In this document: one piece after another, positions 1-8,211 of the stretch | Numbering within the stretch: the first letter of the stretch is position 1 | Layout: each line of letters starts with the position of its first letter | Source of the DNA: Gammaproteobacteria bacterium | GTDB taxonomy: Bacteria; Gemmatimonadota; Gemmatimonadetes; Longimicrobiales; Gaopeijiaceae | NCBI GenBank assembly: GCA_028819075.1 | Contig: JAPPMM010000028.1 | Location: forward strand, 124,001 to 188,000 | Length of the DNA: 64,000 nt | Direction: 5' to 3' | Made by a program: the position numbers and the translations under genes | The notes under the pieces: model-generated | Told to the model about the DNA's origin: nothing | The model's database searches: none | What the model saw: only the letters and a program-made list of their open reading frames with translations

Positions 1-1095
1 CGGTATCTGACATGGCTTGACGAGCAGGAGGAAGTTCTCTCCGCGGAAGATGGCACGGCGCGGTCACTGCTCGCCGACATGACCTGGACGGCCGGCGTGG
101 GACGCAGCCACTTCGCGCGCCGCTCCGGTCTGGTCTTCCGCGACGCCAAGTCGCTGCGGGAGGGCCTGAACGGCGTGCTGCACGCCGACCTGGGGCCCGA
201 GCCCAGGGGAATGCCCAGGCCCCCCGCGCCCCCCAGGACCGCGTTCGTGTACGCCGGCGAGGGGAGCGAGCAGATCGGCATGGGGCAGGATCTGTACGAA
301 GCCGAGCCCGTCGTGCGCGCGCTGCTGGATCGATGCGACGCCGTCTTCGCGACCGAGCGCGGCGGAGCCTCCCTGATCGACGTCATGTTCGGGCGGGCGG
401 GCGCGGCCGGCAGGCTGGACGACCCGGAGTGGGCACAGCCGGCCATCTATTCGCTTGCGTGCGCGCGCACGGCCCTCTGGGCGAGCGTGGGCGTGCGCCC
501 CGGGGTGGTGGCGGGCCGCGGGGTCGGCGAGCTGGCCGCCGCCTAGGCAGCGGGCGTATTTACCCTGGAAGACGGGCTGCGCCTCGCCGCGGCCCGCGGC
601 GCCGCAATGGCGCGGCCGAAGGTGCGGATGGCGGCCGCCGCGCCGGTCGACGATCCCGCCGCTCGGGACCGCGATCCGCTGGCCGAACTGGAAGCGGCAT
701 GCGCCGGGATGTCGTTCTCCCGCCCCGAGGTCGTGATGGTCAGCCAGGCGACCGGCACCACCCCGGCGGCGGACGAGGTGCTCGACGGCGCATACTGGCG
801 CCGGCAGGCGAGCGCACCCGCCTACCGAGCCCTGGCCGGAGCACTCGCGGGACTGGACGCCGAACTCGTCCTGGAGATCGGTCCACGCCCGGGACCGGGG
901 CCCACCCTGCTGCGCGAATGGTCGGACGCGGCCGACCGCCCCGACCGCACCTTCGCGGAGTCGGTGGTAGGCGCCTACGAGGCGGGACTGCCCATTTCGT
1001 TTGCCGGCCTGTTCGCCGGGGAGGCGCGCCGCCGGATCTCTCTCCCGGGCTATCCGTTCCAGCGCAGGCGCCACTGGGTCGGTCCGGCCAGGTGA
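1..1095 (+). pseudogene. Decayed polyketide synthase acyltransferase (AT) region, 5' end outside window
   Basis: The reading frame from base 1 resembles the KS-AT linker and AT domain of a modular polyketide synthase, which loads an acyl extender unit onto an acyl carrier protein. Three things suggest it is dead. A TAG stop at 544-546 interrupts the frame right after the GVGELAAA segment, and the same frame resumes at once with AAGVFTLEDGLRLAAARG, so CAG to TAG is the simplest origin. The nucleophile motif normally read GHSxGE is GRGVGE, so the catalytic Ser is absent. The stretch that should carry the catalytic His (the AFHS region) is shortened to a short Ala/Pro-rich linker. The end, LPGYPFQRRRHWV, is the usual post-AT linker. 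The frame ends at 1095 and overlaps the next start by 4 nt (GTGA). Functional readthrough cannot be excluded, but the missing Ser argues against it. Confidence 0.8.
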
Positions 1096-2855
1096 GCGAT
1101 CACGGTTCTGGCGGCGAACCCGCGCTTCGCTACCAGCCCGACGAGAAGCCCCCGCTCCGGCTCTCGCTCGGGGTCGGCCTGCAGCTCGCGGTGCTCAACA
1201 TCGCCGCCGTGATGCTGATCCCCATGGTGGTGATGCGGGCCGCCGGCGTTACCGACGCCTACCTCTCGTGGGCCGTGCTCGCGTCGGTCACCATCTGCGG
1301 CGTGGCGACCATCCTGCAGGCACGGCGCGGGGGGCGCATCGGAATGGGGCACGTGATGGTCATGGGCACCTCGGGGGCGTTCATCCCGGCGTCCATCATG
1401 GCACTCGACCAGGGGGGGCCTGCCCTGCTCGCCACGCTGGTCGCGATCTCCGCTCTGGTCCCGCTCCTGCTTTCCTGGCGGCTTTCCCTCTTTCAGCGCG
1501 TCCTGACACCCGCGGTTTCGGGCACCGTGATCATGCTCATCCCGGTCACGGTCATGCCGTTCATCTCGACCCTCCTGTCCGGCTTGTCCGGCGCAGGCCC
1601 TCCCCCCGGCGCGCCGCTCAGCTTCCTGGTGACCGTGCTCGTCATCGGAGGCCTCGCGCTCAAGGCGAGCGGAGCGCTGCGGCTCTGGGCCCCGGTTATC
1701 GGCGTGGTCCTGGGCTCGCTGATCGCGGCCGGGTACGGCCTCTACGACCTGGAGCGAGTCGATGCGGCTTCCTGGGTCGATCTTCCGCGAATCCAGGCGC
1801 CCGGTCTCGATCTCGGCTTCGGCGCCGCGTTCTGGACCCTCCTGCCCTCGTTCCTGCTGGTGGCCGTGATCGCCGCCATCCGCACGATGAGCAGCGCGGT
1901 GGCCGTCCAGCGCGTCTCGTGGCGGCGCAGGAGCCGCGCGGTCGACTTCCGCGCCGTCCAGGGCGCCATGGCGGTGGACGGCGTGGGCAACCTGCTGGCC
2001 GGGCTTGCCGGGACCGTCCCGGGAAGCGCCACTACCACGAGCGTCCCCCTGACCCAGCTCACCGGTGTGGCCACGCGCGCGGTCGGGGTCGTGGCCGGCG
2101 CGGCTTTCGTCGCCTTCGCGTTCCTGCCCAAGCCCTTCGCCGCCGTGCTCGCCATCCCCGACCCGGTCTTCGCCGGCTACCTCGTCATCCTGCTCGCCAT
2201 GCTGTTCGCGATCGGCATGAAGATCGTGCTGCAGGGTGGGCTGGGATACCGCGAAGGCCTCGTCGTCGGCATCGCCTTCCTGGCCGGAACGGGCTTTCAG
2301 TACGGGCTGATCTTCCCCGAGCAGGCGTCCCGGTTCGCGGGCGGCCTGCTGGAGAACGGCATGAACGCGGGCGGATTCAGCGCCATCCTCATGACCCTTT
2401 TCCTCCGCCTGACGGAGCCCCGCCCGAGCCGCATCGAAACGGGACCCGGCAGCGCGGAACTCCCGGCGATCCGCCGGTTCCTGGGCGATTTCGCGTCCCG
2501 CAGCGGGTGGGACGAAGAGATGGCCGGCCGGCTGGGGGCCGCCGCCGAGGAGGCTCTGCTCACACTCGCGCGCGAGGAGGATTCGGGACGAGAGGGGGCC
2601 AGGGGCCGCCGGCGCCTCCGGCTGTCGGCCAGCAGGGAGCAGGGCGGCGCCGTGCTCGAGTTCGTTGTCGGCCCCGGGACCGGAAACCTGCAGGACCGGA
2701 TCGCCCTGCTCGGAGAATCCGCCGACGAAGCCTCCATGGAGAGCGAGGTGTCGCTGCGCCTGCTCCGCCATCTGGCGTCTTCGGTTCGCCATCAGCAATA
2801 CCACGACACGGACATCATCACGGTTCGCGTGGAGGCCCCGCGCGACTCCGGCTGA
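1092..2855 (+). CDS. NCS2-type (xanthine/uracil) permease with fused C-terminal HATPase-like domain
   Basis: About 587 residues from a GTG start that overlaps the preceding frame (GTGA). Residues about 20-440 form many hydrophobic segments with NCS2/nucleobase-ascorbate transporter features, such as a substrate-loop region around MGHVMVMGTSGAFIPASI and the central AVDGVGNLLAGLAGTVPGS segment, so it probably imports a nucleobase or related solute. The C-terminal 130 residues are soluble and resemble serine-kinase/anti-sigma type ATP-binding domains: a helix like RRFLGDFASRSGW, then AAEEALLTL, then a final RHQQYHDTDIITVRV strand. That domain looks partial for nucleotide binding and may be regulatory. 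The family call for the membrane part is firm, the substrate is not known, and the tail assignment is inferred from pattern. Confidence 0.8.
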   Translation: MSDHGSGGEPALRYQPDEKPPLRLSLGVGLQLAVLNIAAVMLIPMVVMRAAGVTDAYLSWAVLASVTICGVATILQARRGGRIGMGHVMVMGTSGAFIPASIMALDQGGPALLATLVAISALVPLLLSWRLSLFQRVLTPAVSGTVIMLIPVTVMPFISTLLSGLSGAGPPPGAPLSFLVTVLVIGGLALKASGALRLWAPVIGVVLGSLIAAGYGLYDLERVDAASWVDLPRIQAPGLDLGFGAAFWTLLPSFLLVAVIAAIRTMSSAVAVQRVSWRRRSRAVDFRAVQGAMAVDGVGNLLAGLAGTVPGSATTTSVPLTQLTGVATRAVGVVAGAAFVAFAFLPKPFAAVLAIPDPVFAGYLVILLAMLFAIGMKIVLQGGLGYREGLVVGIAFLAGTGFQYGLIFPEQASRFAGGLLENGMNAGGFSAILMTLFLRLTEPRPSRIETGPGSAELPAIRRFLGDFASRSGWDEEMAGRLGAAAEEALLTLAREEDSGREGARGRRRLRLSASREQGGAVLEFVVGPGTGNLQDRIALLGESADEASMESEVSLRLLRHLASSVRHQQYHDTDIITVRVEAPRDSG

Positions 2856-2943
2856 CGGGTCGTCGCAGGAGTGCTGCGCCGAATCTCGCCCGGGACCGGA
2901 TCGCAGAAACACCGCCAACCTCAGCTCACGGGAGAACCACCCC

Positions 2944-3378
2944 ATGCACGATGTCAACCTGCTCGCAGTCCTGGTCGCCGGGATCGTCCCGATGATCGTC
3001 GGCATGCTCTGGTACGGCCCGCTCTTCGGGAAGCGCTGGCTGGCGCTGATGGAGACGACGCCCGAGGAGATCCGGGAGGGCTTCAATCCCCTGAAGACCT
3101 ACGGCATCAGCTTCCTGCTTTCGCTGGTCACCGCCTTCATTCTGGCCCAACTGATCGCCGATATCGCTCCCGGAGACGTCTCCTCGCTGGGTGGCGGCGC
3201 ATCCGCGATGGTCGGCGTTCATGTGGGGCTCATGGCGCTGGTCGCATTCGTACTCCCGGTCGCGCACCAGGGAGTCACGTTCGAGGGCCGGAAAGCCGGG
3301 CTCGCGTGGCTGAACATCGGCTACAACGGGGTGGCGCTCATCGGCCAGGCGATGGTCATTGCCGCCTGGGGCGTGTAG
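2944..3378 (+). CDS. DUF1761 family four-helix membrane protein
   Basis: A 144-residue integral membrane protein starting at ATG 2944, with four hydrophobic stretches (about residues 5-25, 50-70, 85-105 and 120-142). The opening pattern, with GMLWYGPLFGKRWLALM after the first helix, is typical of DUF1761, a family of small membrane proteins without an established function. It lies 88 nt after the permease gene on the same strand and may be co-transcribed. It ends 1 nt before the converging hydrolase gene at 3380. Confidence 0.8.
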   Translation: MHDVNLLAVLVAGIVPMIVGMLWYGPLFGKRWLALMETTPEEIREGFNPLKTYGISFLLSLVTAFILAQLIADIAPGDVSSLGGGASAMVGVHVGLMALVAFVLPVAHQGVTFEGRKAGLAWLNIGYNGVALIGQAMVIAAWGV

Positions 3379-3379
3379 C

Positions 3380-4300
3380 CTACTCGAGCAGCCCGCTCTC
3401 CTCCAGGAAGCCCCGCATCATCGCGACGCAATCCGCCGGATTCTCCACCTGGAGGAAGTGCGTCGTCTCCGGAATGAAGTCGTAGTCCACCGTCCCGATG
3501 TGGCTGAGGTCGAAGGTGGGCAGATACGCGTAGGGCAACGTCGGATCGGAGCCGATCACCTTCGTCGGACACGGAAGATTCCCGAAGTCCACGAGGAACG
3601 CGAAGGTCCTCACGTAGGCGATGATCTGCGCCTCGTAGTCGCGAGGACAACGAAGCTCGTAGCCCCCTGCCCCTGACGATTCCCGCAGGATCGTTCGAGC
3701 CATCAGATCCGCGGCTCCGGGAACCGCCCTGGTGAGCAGCGGCAGAAAGCTGAGGAGTTCCGTGAAGTCCTCCCTCTTCCGGAACTGGTCCGCGCGGCGG
3801 CTCGCCATCCCGGCCGCCGCCTCGGCGATCGCGTCGTAATCCGGGTCCTTGGGACCGGGCCGGTAGAGGGGTGGATCGAACAGGACCCACGCGGACAACC
3901 TGTCGCACCCACCCGTCCCCAGCGTGGATGAGAGGAGCGCCGTCAGCGCGGAAAGCGAATGAAAGACCCCGGTCGTGGGCCGTTCCCCGTACCGGCGCGC
4001 CGCTGCTTCGATGACGCACTCCTGATCCCGGACCAGGTTGGGCATGTTGTGCTCCGGGCGTGCCCCGACGGCATTCCAGCCATGGTTCCGCAGATCGTAG
4101 AGCAGCACATCGAACTCACCCGTCAGGAGAGACCAGAACGGGTAGTAGAAATCCATGGCCAGCCCGTTTCCGTGGCCCAGCAGAAGACGCGGGCCGGCCG
4201 GATTCCCATGCCTGCGCAGAATCGTGACGCTGCCGTCGTCCTGACGAACCTCGCACACGGAGCGCGGCTCGGGGATCTCCCATCTGGCTGCCCGGTTCAT
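3380..4300 (-). CDS. Alpha/beta-fold hydrolase
   Basis: A 306-residue alpha/beta hydrolase fold protein. The early LLLGHGNGLAMDFYYP segment is the usual oxyanion-hole HG region, and DVLLYDLRNHGWN is the following strand-turn. The nucleophile elbow reads FHSLSAL, so the Ser is kept but the canonical glycines of GxSxG are replaced. A late ETTHFLQVENP segment supplies the catalytic His. No signal peptide is seen, so it is probably cytoplasmic. It lies 89 nt downstream of an acyl carrier protein gene on the same strand, which hints at a thioesterase- or acyl-releasing role, but that is inference. The substrate is unknown. Confidence 0.8.
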   Translation of the reverse strand: MNRAARWEIPEPRSVCEVRQDDGSVTILRRHGNPAGPRLLLGHGNGLAMDFYYPFWSLLTGEFDVLLYDLRNHGWNAVGARPEHNMPNLVRDQECVIEAAARRYGERPTTGVFHSLSALTALLSSTLGTGGCDRLSAWVLFDPPLYRPGPKDPDYDAIAEAAAGMASRRADQFRKREDFTELLSFLPLLTRAVPGAADLMARTILRESSGAGGYELRCPRDYEAQIIAYVRTFAFLVDFGNLPCPTKVIGSDPTLPYAYLPTFDLSHIGTVDYDFIPETTHFLQVENPADCVAMMRGFLEESGLLE

Positions 4301-4341
4301 GCTGGCGGCCGCTACACCCCCGATGCGCTATGTCGAAACCG

Positions 4342-4365
4342 GCACCCGCCCGGCCGGGCGGGTGC
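4342..4365. terminator. Perfect 12-bp GC-rich palindrome between ACP and hydrolase genes
   Basis: The 24 bases form a perfect inverted repeat (GCACCCGCCCGG and its complement) in the 89-nt gap between the acyl carrier protein gene and the downstream hydrolase gene, both on the minus strand. It could attenuate or end the ACP transcript. There is no clear T tract after it, so it may instead be a processing or protein-binding site. Confidence 0.45.
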
Positions 4366-4389
4366 GCGATGAGACGGGATGCGCCCCGA

Positions 4390-4614
4390 TCAGTTGGCGT
4401 CGATGCGAGCGGCCAGACCGCGCAGAGATCCGATGCCCATCCACTCCTCGGGGGCAATCTCGACGCCGAATTCGCTGGCCACCAGCTTCACGAAGGCGAC
4501 GCAGTCCAGAGAAGAAACCCCGGCTTCGCCGAACGCCAGGTCAAAGTCCGGTTCGTGGTCCAGATCCAGGTGCTCGTCGATGAGGGCGCGGAGGCGTGCT
4601 TCGGTCGTAGACAT
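4390..4614 (-). CDS. Acyl carrier protein
   Basis: A 74-residue acidic, helical protein with the acyl/peptidyl carrier signature GVSSLDCVAF around residues 32-41; one of the two serines would take the 4'-phosphopantetheine arm. Length and acidity match a free-standing carrier protein. It is not in a fatty-acid gene cluster: its neighbours are an alpha/beta hydrolase downstream and, on the other strand, an AT relic about 3 kb away. It may therefore serve a specialised acyl pathway now partly lost. A 12-bp palindrome separates it from the hydrolase gene. Confidence 0.85.
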   Translation of the reverse strand: MSTTEARLRALIDEHLDLDHEPDFDLAFGEAGVSSLDCVAFVKLVASEFGVEIAPEEWMGIGSLRGLAARIDAN

Positions 4615-4730
4615 TCTGTGTCGGATCCTTGGGTAGTGGGTAATCTGGTGAAGGTGCTGCCGGTCGATTCTTTAACTCGGCAACGGTGATGTCAAGCCAC
4701 GGGCTCACTTCCGGACAGTGGCGCGTTCCG

Positions 4731-6563
4731 TCAGAACGCGGCTTCGATCTGCCAGAATAGAACCCGGTAGTCGAAGACGGTAAAGGCGATGCGGTCCCCC
4801 GCGGGCGAATAGGCGGGCTGGGTCTTGTGGCAGGGGTCGAAGGTGAGCTGCTCGGCGGCTCCGCCCCCGGCGGAAACCCGGAAGATCTGGAAGAACCCGT
4901 CGCCGGCCCGGTCGACGTACGCCACCCAGCGCCCGTCGGCCGAGACGCCGATTCCCGAGTGGAGCTGGTCCGAGCCATAGTCGTGGAAGCGCTCCGGCGT
5001 TCCACCCGTCCGGGAAACGCGCCACAGGCTCTTGCGCCCAACCGCCTCGGCCGCCTCGAAGATGACCGTCTCGCCCGCGTCGGCCCACTCTCCCTGGATC
5101 ACGTCCTGCTCGAAGCCCTCCAGTTCGATGCGGGTCTGGGGCTGCGTCACTTCGCCGGTCTCCTGGTCGATGCCGATGACGAACAGGTGCGCGCGGCGCG
5201 CGCCGGCATCGTCCACGCGATAGCTGGGGAAGAGGATCCAGCGTCCATCCGCCGACCAGCGCGCCCATCCCGTCTCGTGGCCGTCTTCGCTGATCATGCG
5301 TGCCTCGCCGCTTCCATCGGCGGCCATGAGCCAGATGTCGTCGGATTCCTCGTGGGTATGGAAGGCGATCCAGCGCCCGTTGGGCGAGGTGTGCATGCCC
5401 TGGTCCTCGGAGTAGGACTGGCGCACCACGCGCTCGGGGGCGTCGTGCGGTTCGCTCGCGTTGCCTCCGACGATGCCGATGTGCTGTGCGATGTCGGGGT
5501 AGTGGAAGTCGTCCGTGACGTGGCGCCAACTGCCGAAGGTGAAGGCGACTTCGGATCCGTCCCAGCTCCAGGTCGGCGTTTCCGACTGGAAAGTGGTCAG
5601 CGGGGCGGACGGCCCCCCTGCAGCCGGCGCGGTCGCGACGAACACGCGGTAGTCCTGCGACTTGAACAGGATGCGCCCATCGGCCCCAACCGAGGGGGCA
5701 TAGGCGTCGCGGACGAAACCGGTGAGGCGGGTGGGCGCCCCGCCCGCGGCCGGTCTGGCCCAGAGATCCAGAAAACCGCCTTCGCCCGGTGCCGCGTAGT
5801 AGACCTGGCCGCCGTCCGGTGAGAAAGCGAGCGGCCCGTACGCCTCCTGGTCGGTGAAGAGCGGCTCGGGTGAGTCGCAGGGCAGGTGCAGCCGCTGATG
5901 GTCGTCCTCGAAGGACAGGCAGGCGAGCCGCCCGTCCGGTGACCACGCGGGGAAGGAAAGGCGGGTTCCGGTCGCGGTCGCCCGAGCGCTGCCGCCGTCC
6001 GCGTCCAGGAGCCACACTGCGGCCTCGCCTCCGGCCGACGAAACGCCGGCCACGGTGGTGCCGTCCGGCGACCAGGCGAGCATGTCCAGCGCGAGCAGGT
6101 CAGGCGCCTGGTCACGGCCCGGCCACAGCGGCTCCCGGGCGCCATCCGTCCGGTCGTACAGCCACCACTCCTGCCGGCTGCGGTCGAAGACGCGCTCCCG
6201 CACGGCGACCTGGCGGCTGTCGGGCAGCCAGGCGAGGAAGCGCATCGACGCGCCGCCCGATCCCATGACGCGTTCCGCGCCACCCCGGGCCGGCACCACA
6301 TGCAGGCGGTCGCGCTCGGTGTAGGCCAGCCAGCGGCCATCGGGCGACACCACGCCGAGCGGGTCGCGGTAGGCCACCGGTCCCACCTGCTCCGCGGAGG
6401 CGACGTAGTGGAGGGGCGGGAGGCCCGCTTCCGCTGCGGGGCCCTCGGCACACCCGCCGATCGCAAGCACGAGAAGCGCGACGGAGGGGATCCGGACGGC
6501 AGGACGGACGCAACCGGCCACGCCTTTTCGGCCCCCCGGTCCACCGGTCGCCGCTATCGTCAT
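4731..6563 (-). CDS. PD40/TolB-like beta-propeller lipoprotein
   Basis: 610 residues. A basic N-terminus leads into a hydrophobic stretch (VALLVLAIGGC) with a lipobox Cys near residue 38, so it is a predicted lipoprotein. The rest consists of repeated WD40-like PD40 blades: GVVSPDGRWLAYTERDRL, AWSPDGTTVAG, AFSPDGGQVYYA, TSPNGRWIAFHT, RWSADGRWILFPS, GVSADGRWVAYVD, AYSPAGDRIAFTV. Such propellers act as periplasmic or surface interaction scaffolds or as N-terminal domains of exported peptidases; no peptidase domain follows here. Its ATG overlaps the greA stop by 1 nt (TAATG), so it is translationally coupled to greA. A short inverted repeat spans its stop codon (4722-4740). Confidence 0.85.
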   Translation of the reverse strand: MTIAATGGPGGRKGVAGCVRPAVRIPSVALLVLAIGGCAEGPAAEAGLPPLHYVASAEQVGPVAYRDPLGVVSPDGRWLAYTERDRLHVVPARGGAERVMGSGGASMRFLAWLPDSRQVAVRERVFDRSRQEWWLYDRTDGAREPLWPGRDQAPDLLALDMLAWSPDGTTVAGVSSAGGEAAVWLLDADGGSARATATGTRLSFPAWSPDGRLACLSFEDDHQRLHLPCDSPEPLFTDQEAYGPLAFSPDGGQVYYAAPGEGGFLDLWARPAAGGAPTRLTGFVRDAYAPSVGADGRILFKSQDYRVFVATAPAAGGPSAPLTTFQSETPTWSWDGSEVAFTFGSWRHVTDDFHYPDIAQHIGIVGGNASEPHDAPERVVRQSYSEDQGMHTSPNGRWIAFHTHEESDDIWLMAADGSGEARMISEDGHETGWARWSADGRWILFPSYRVDDAGARRAHLFVIGIDQETGEVTQPQTRIELEGFEQDVIQGEWADAGETVIFEAAEAVGRKSLWRVSRTGGTPERFHDYGSDQLHSGIGVSADGRWVAYVDRAGDGFFQIFRVSAGGGAAEQLTFDPCHKTQPAYSPAGDRIAFTVFDYRVLFWQIEAAF

Positions 6564-7042
6564 TACGCCATCCCCATTCGTTGTGGCAGGGTCTCGAGCG
6601 CGACGATCTCATATCGGCGCGCCCCCCTGGGCAGCTTCACCTCGACCTCCTCTCCCGGGCGCGCGCCCATCAGGCCGCGGCCGATCGCGGAGGCCATCGA
6701 TACATGGCCTGCCTCGATGTCGATGTAGTCGCCGGCCGCGATCGTGTACGTTACCTCGGTTTTCCGTACACAATCACGTACCGTAACCCGCGAACCGAAG
6801 CCAACCCTGTCGGCGGGCATGCCCTCCACGTCGATCTGCGACAACTCGGCCACCCGCTGCGTCAGATGGCCGATGCGCGCGTTCACGAACTGCTGCCGCT
6901 CCAGCGCCGACTTGTACTCCGAGTTCTCGCGCAGATCTCCGAGCTCGACGGCCTTGCGAATGCGCACCGGAAGCTCGAACTGCAGTTCCCGGGAAAGCGC
7001 CTCGATCTCGTCTTCGATCTTCTGCCTGATCTCGTTCAGCAT
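6563..7042 (-). CDS. greA: GreA/GreB-family transcript cleavage factor
   Basis: 159 residues, the normal length for Gre factors. The N-terminal coiled coil (residues about 1-75) contains the tip motif GDLRENSEYKSALERQ, whose acidic residues act in the RNA polymerase secondary channel to rescue backtracked complexes. The C-terminal FKBP-like domain follows, ending in a strand like RYEIVALETL. It is the middle gene of a purE-greA-PD40 run on the minus strand, 42 nt after purE. GreA versus GreB cannot be decided from length alone. Confidence 0.92.
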   Translation of the reverse strand: MLNEIRQKIEDEIEALSRELQFELPVRIRKAVELGDLRENSEYKSALERQQFVNARIGHLTQRVAELSQIDVEGMPADRVGFGSRVTVRDCVRKTEVTYTIAAGDYIDIEAGHVSMASAIGRGLMGARPGEEVEVKLPRGARRYEIVALETLPQRMGMA

Positions 7043-7084
7043 GCGGCCCCTCCGGACGAAACGGGAAGACGGAGCGGCGCGCCC

Positions 7085-7582
7085 TCAGGCACGCGGGTCG
7101 GAGGTGGCCAAGACCACCTCGCGACGGGCCTGACGGTCCGCCCTGACCGCTTCCCGGAACCCGGCGTCCGCGACCCCGAGGATCTGCGTGGCCAGGATCG
7201 CGGCGTTCACCGCCCCGGCCTTGCCGATGGCCAGCGTCGCCACTGGCACGCCCCCCGGCATCTGGACCGTGGAGAGGAGCGAATCGAGGCCGTCAAGCGC
7301 CGAACTCATTGGCACGCCCAGCACCGGCAGCGCGGTGCTCGACGCCACCACGCCAGCCAGGTGCGCGGCTCCGCCGGCGGCGGCGATGATCACGCCCAGC
7401 CCGCGCTCCTCGGCCGTGCGCGAGTAGTCGAGCACCACTTCCGGGGTGCGGTGGGCGGACATCACCCGCACTTCGTGGGGAACGCCGAGCGACTCGAGGG
7501 TGGCGGCGGCATGCGTCATCACAGGCCAGTCGCTCTTCGAGCCCATGATCACGCCGACTTTGGGATTGCCATTGGAGTCCAT
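7085..7582 (-). CDS. purE: N5-carboxyaminoimidazole ribonucleotide mutase (PurE)
   Basis: 165 residues from ATG 7582. Class I PurE features are clear: [13 protein letters not shown] near the start, then the conserved VMSAHRTPE loop with its catalytic His, then [17 protein letters not shown] and the [28 protein letters not shown] run. It converts N5-CAIR to CAIR in purine synthesis in the cytoplasm. purK is not adjacent. It is the first gene of a minus-strand run with greA and the PD40 gene, and its promoter should lie in the 168-nt gap shared with the divergent gene at 7751. A longer upstream open frame lacks PurE similarity, so the ATG at 7582 is the better start. Confidence 0.95.
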   Translation of the reverse strand: MDSNGNPKVGVIMGSKSDWPVMTHAAATLESLGVPHEVRVMSAHRTPEVVLDYSRTAEERGLGVIIAAAGGAAHLAGVVASSTALPVLGVPMSSALDGLDSLLSTVQMPGGVPVATLAIGKAGAVNAAILATQILGVADAGFREAVRADRQARREVVLATSDPRA

Positions 7583-7750
7583 GCGTACGAGACCGATGCT
7601 GTTGGGGAGAAGTCGGAAGGGAGAGCCCACGATGCAGAACCCCCGCGAAGGGGTCAAGGGTTGAATTGGCGCCGAACCCGGAGTTACTGTCTCGTCTGTC
7701 GCATCCGCGCCCGTCCCGAACATCACCTCAGGATCAACAGGGGAAACCGA

Positions 7751-8164
7751 ATGAACATCAGGGTCACGCTTCGCTGGCTGCAGGTACTCGACAAGCTCGA
7801 ACCCTGGTATAAGAACAAGGGCGAGTTCGTCTTCTGGACCAAAGTCACCAGTGGAGACAGCACGCAGGACCGTCGGTTCCCCGAAGAGGGCCACTATTCC
7901 ATTTCGGACCATCGCCGCTGGAACAAGCTCGACCATCTGAACAAGGTCATGTATGACGGCGAGGCGGGCGACTCGCTGTGTATCGAGCTCCGCGGCGTCG
8001 AGACGGACAGGTTCTCGGCCGACGACGAGCTGGAACGCTACTCACGCGAATTCTCGGGCCCCGTGGAATCCTGGGTGGGCCGTCATCGGCCGGGCGACGA
8101 GGGGCCGCCCGACCCGGAGGCGATGAGCAACTGGCGGATCTGCTATGACGTGGAGATCGTCTAG
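7751..8164 (+). CDS. Hypothetical protein, 137 aa
   Basis: Starts at ATG 7751 behind an AGGGGAA Shine-Dalgarno sequence. The protein is soluble, charged and rich in Trp and Tyr ([19 protein letters not shown] at the start, [11 protein letters not shown] at the end). The alternating pattern suggests a single beta-rich domain. No signal peptide or membrane segment is seen. It is a lone gene between divergent purE and convergent tyrS. I do not recognise the family, but codon use and the ribosome site support a real gene. Confidence 0.7.
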   Translation: MNIRVTLRWLQVLDKLEPWYKNKGEFVFWTKVTSGDSTQDRRFPEEGHYSISDHRRWNKLDHLNKVMYDGEAGDSLCIELRGVETDRFSADDELERYSREFSGPVESWVGRHRPGDEGPPDPEAMSNWRICYDVEIV

Positions 8165-8211
8165 GGTCGAGCGTCCCGGCCGGCGTCAGCCAGGCACGGC
8201 GGTCACCGTAC

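Noticed and set aside
541-550. Stop-codon readthrough or recoding in the PKS gene
   Set aside because: The catalytic Ser and His regions are also lost, so decay is simpler.
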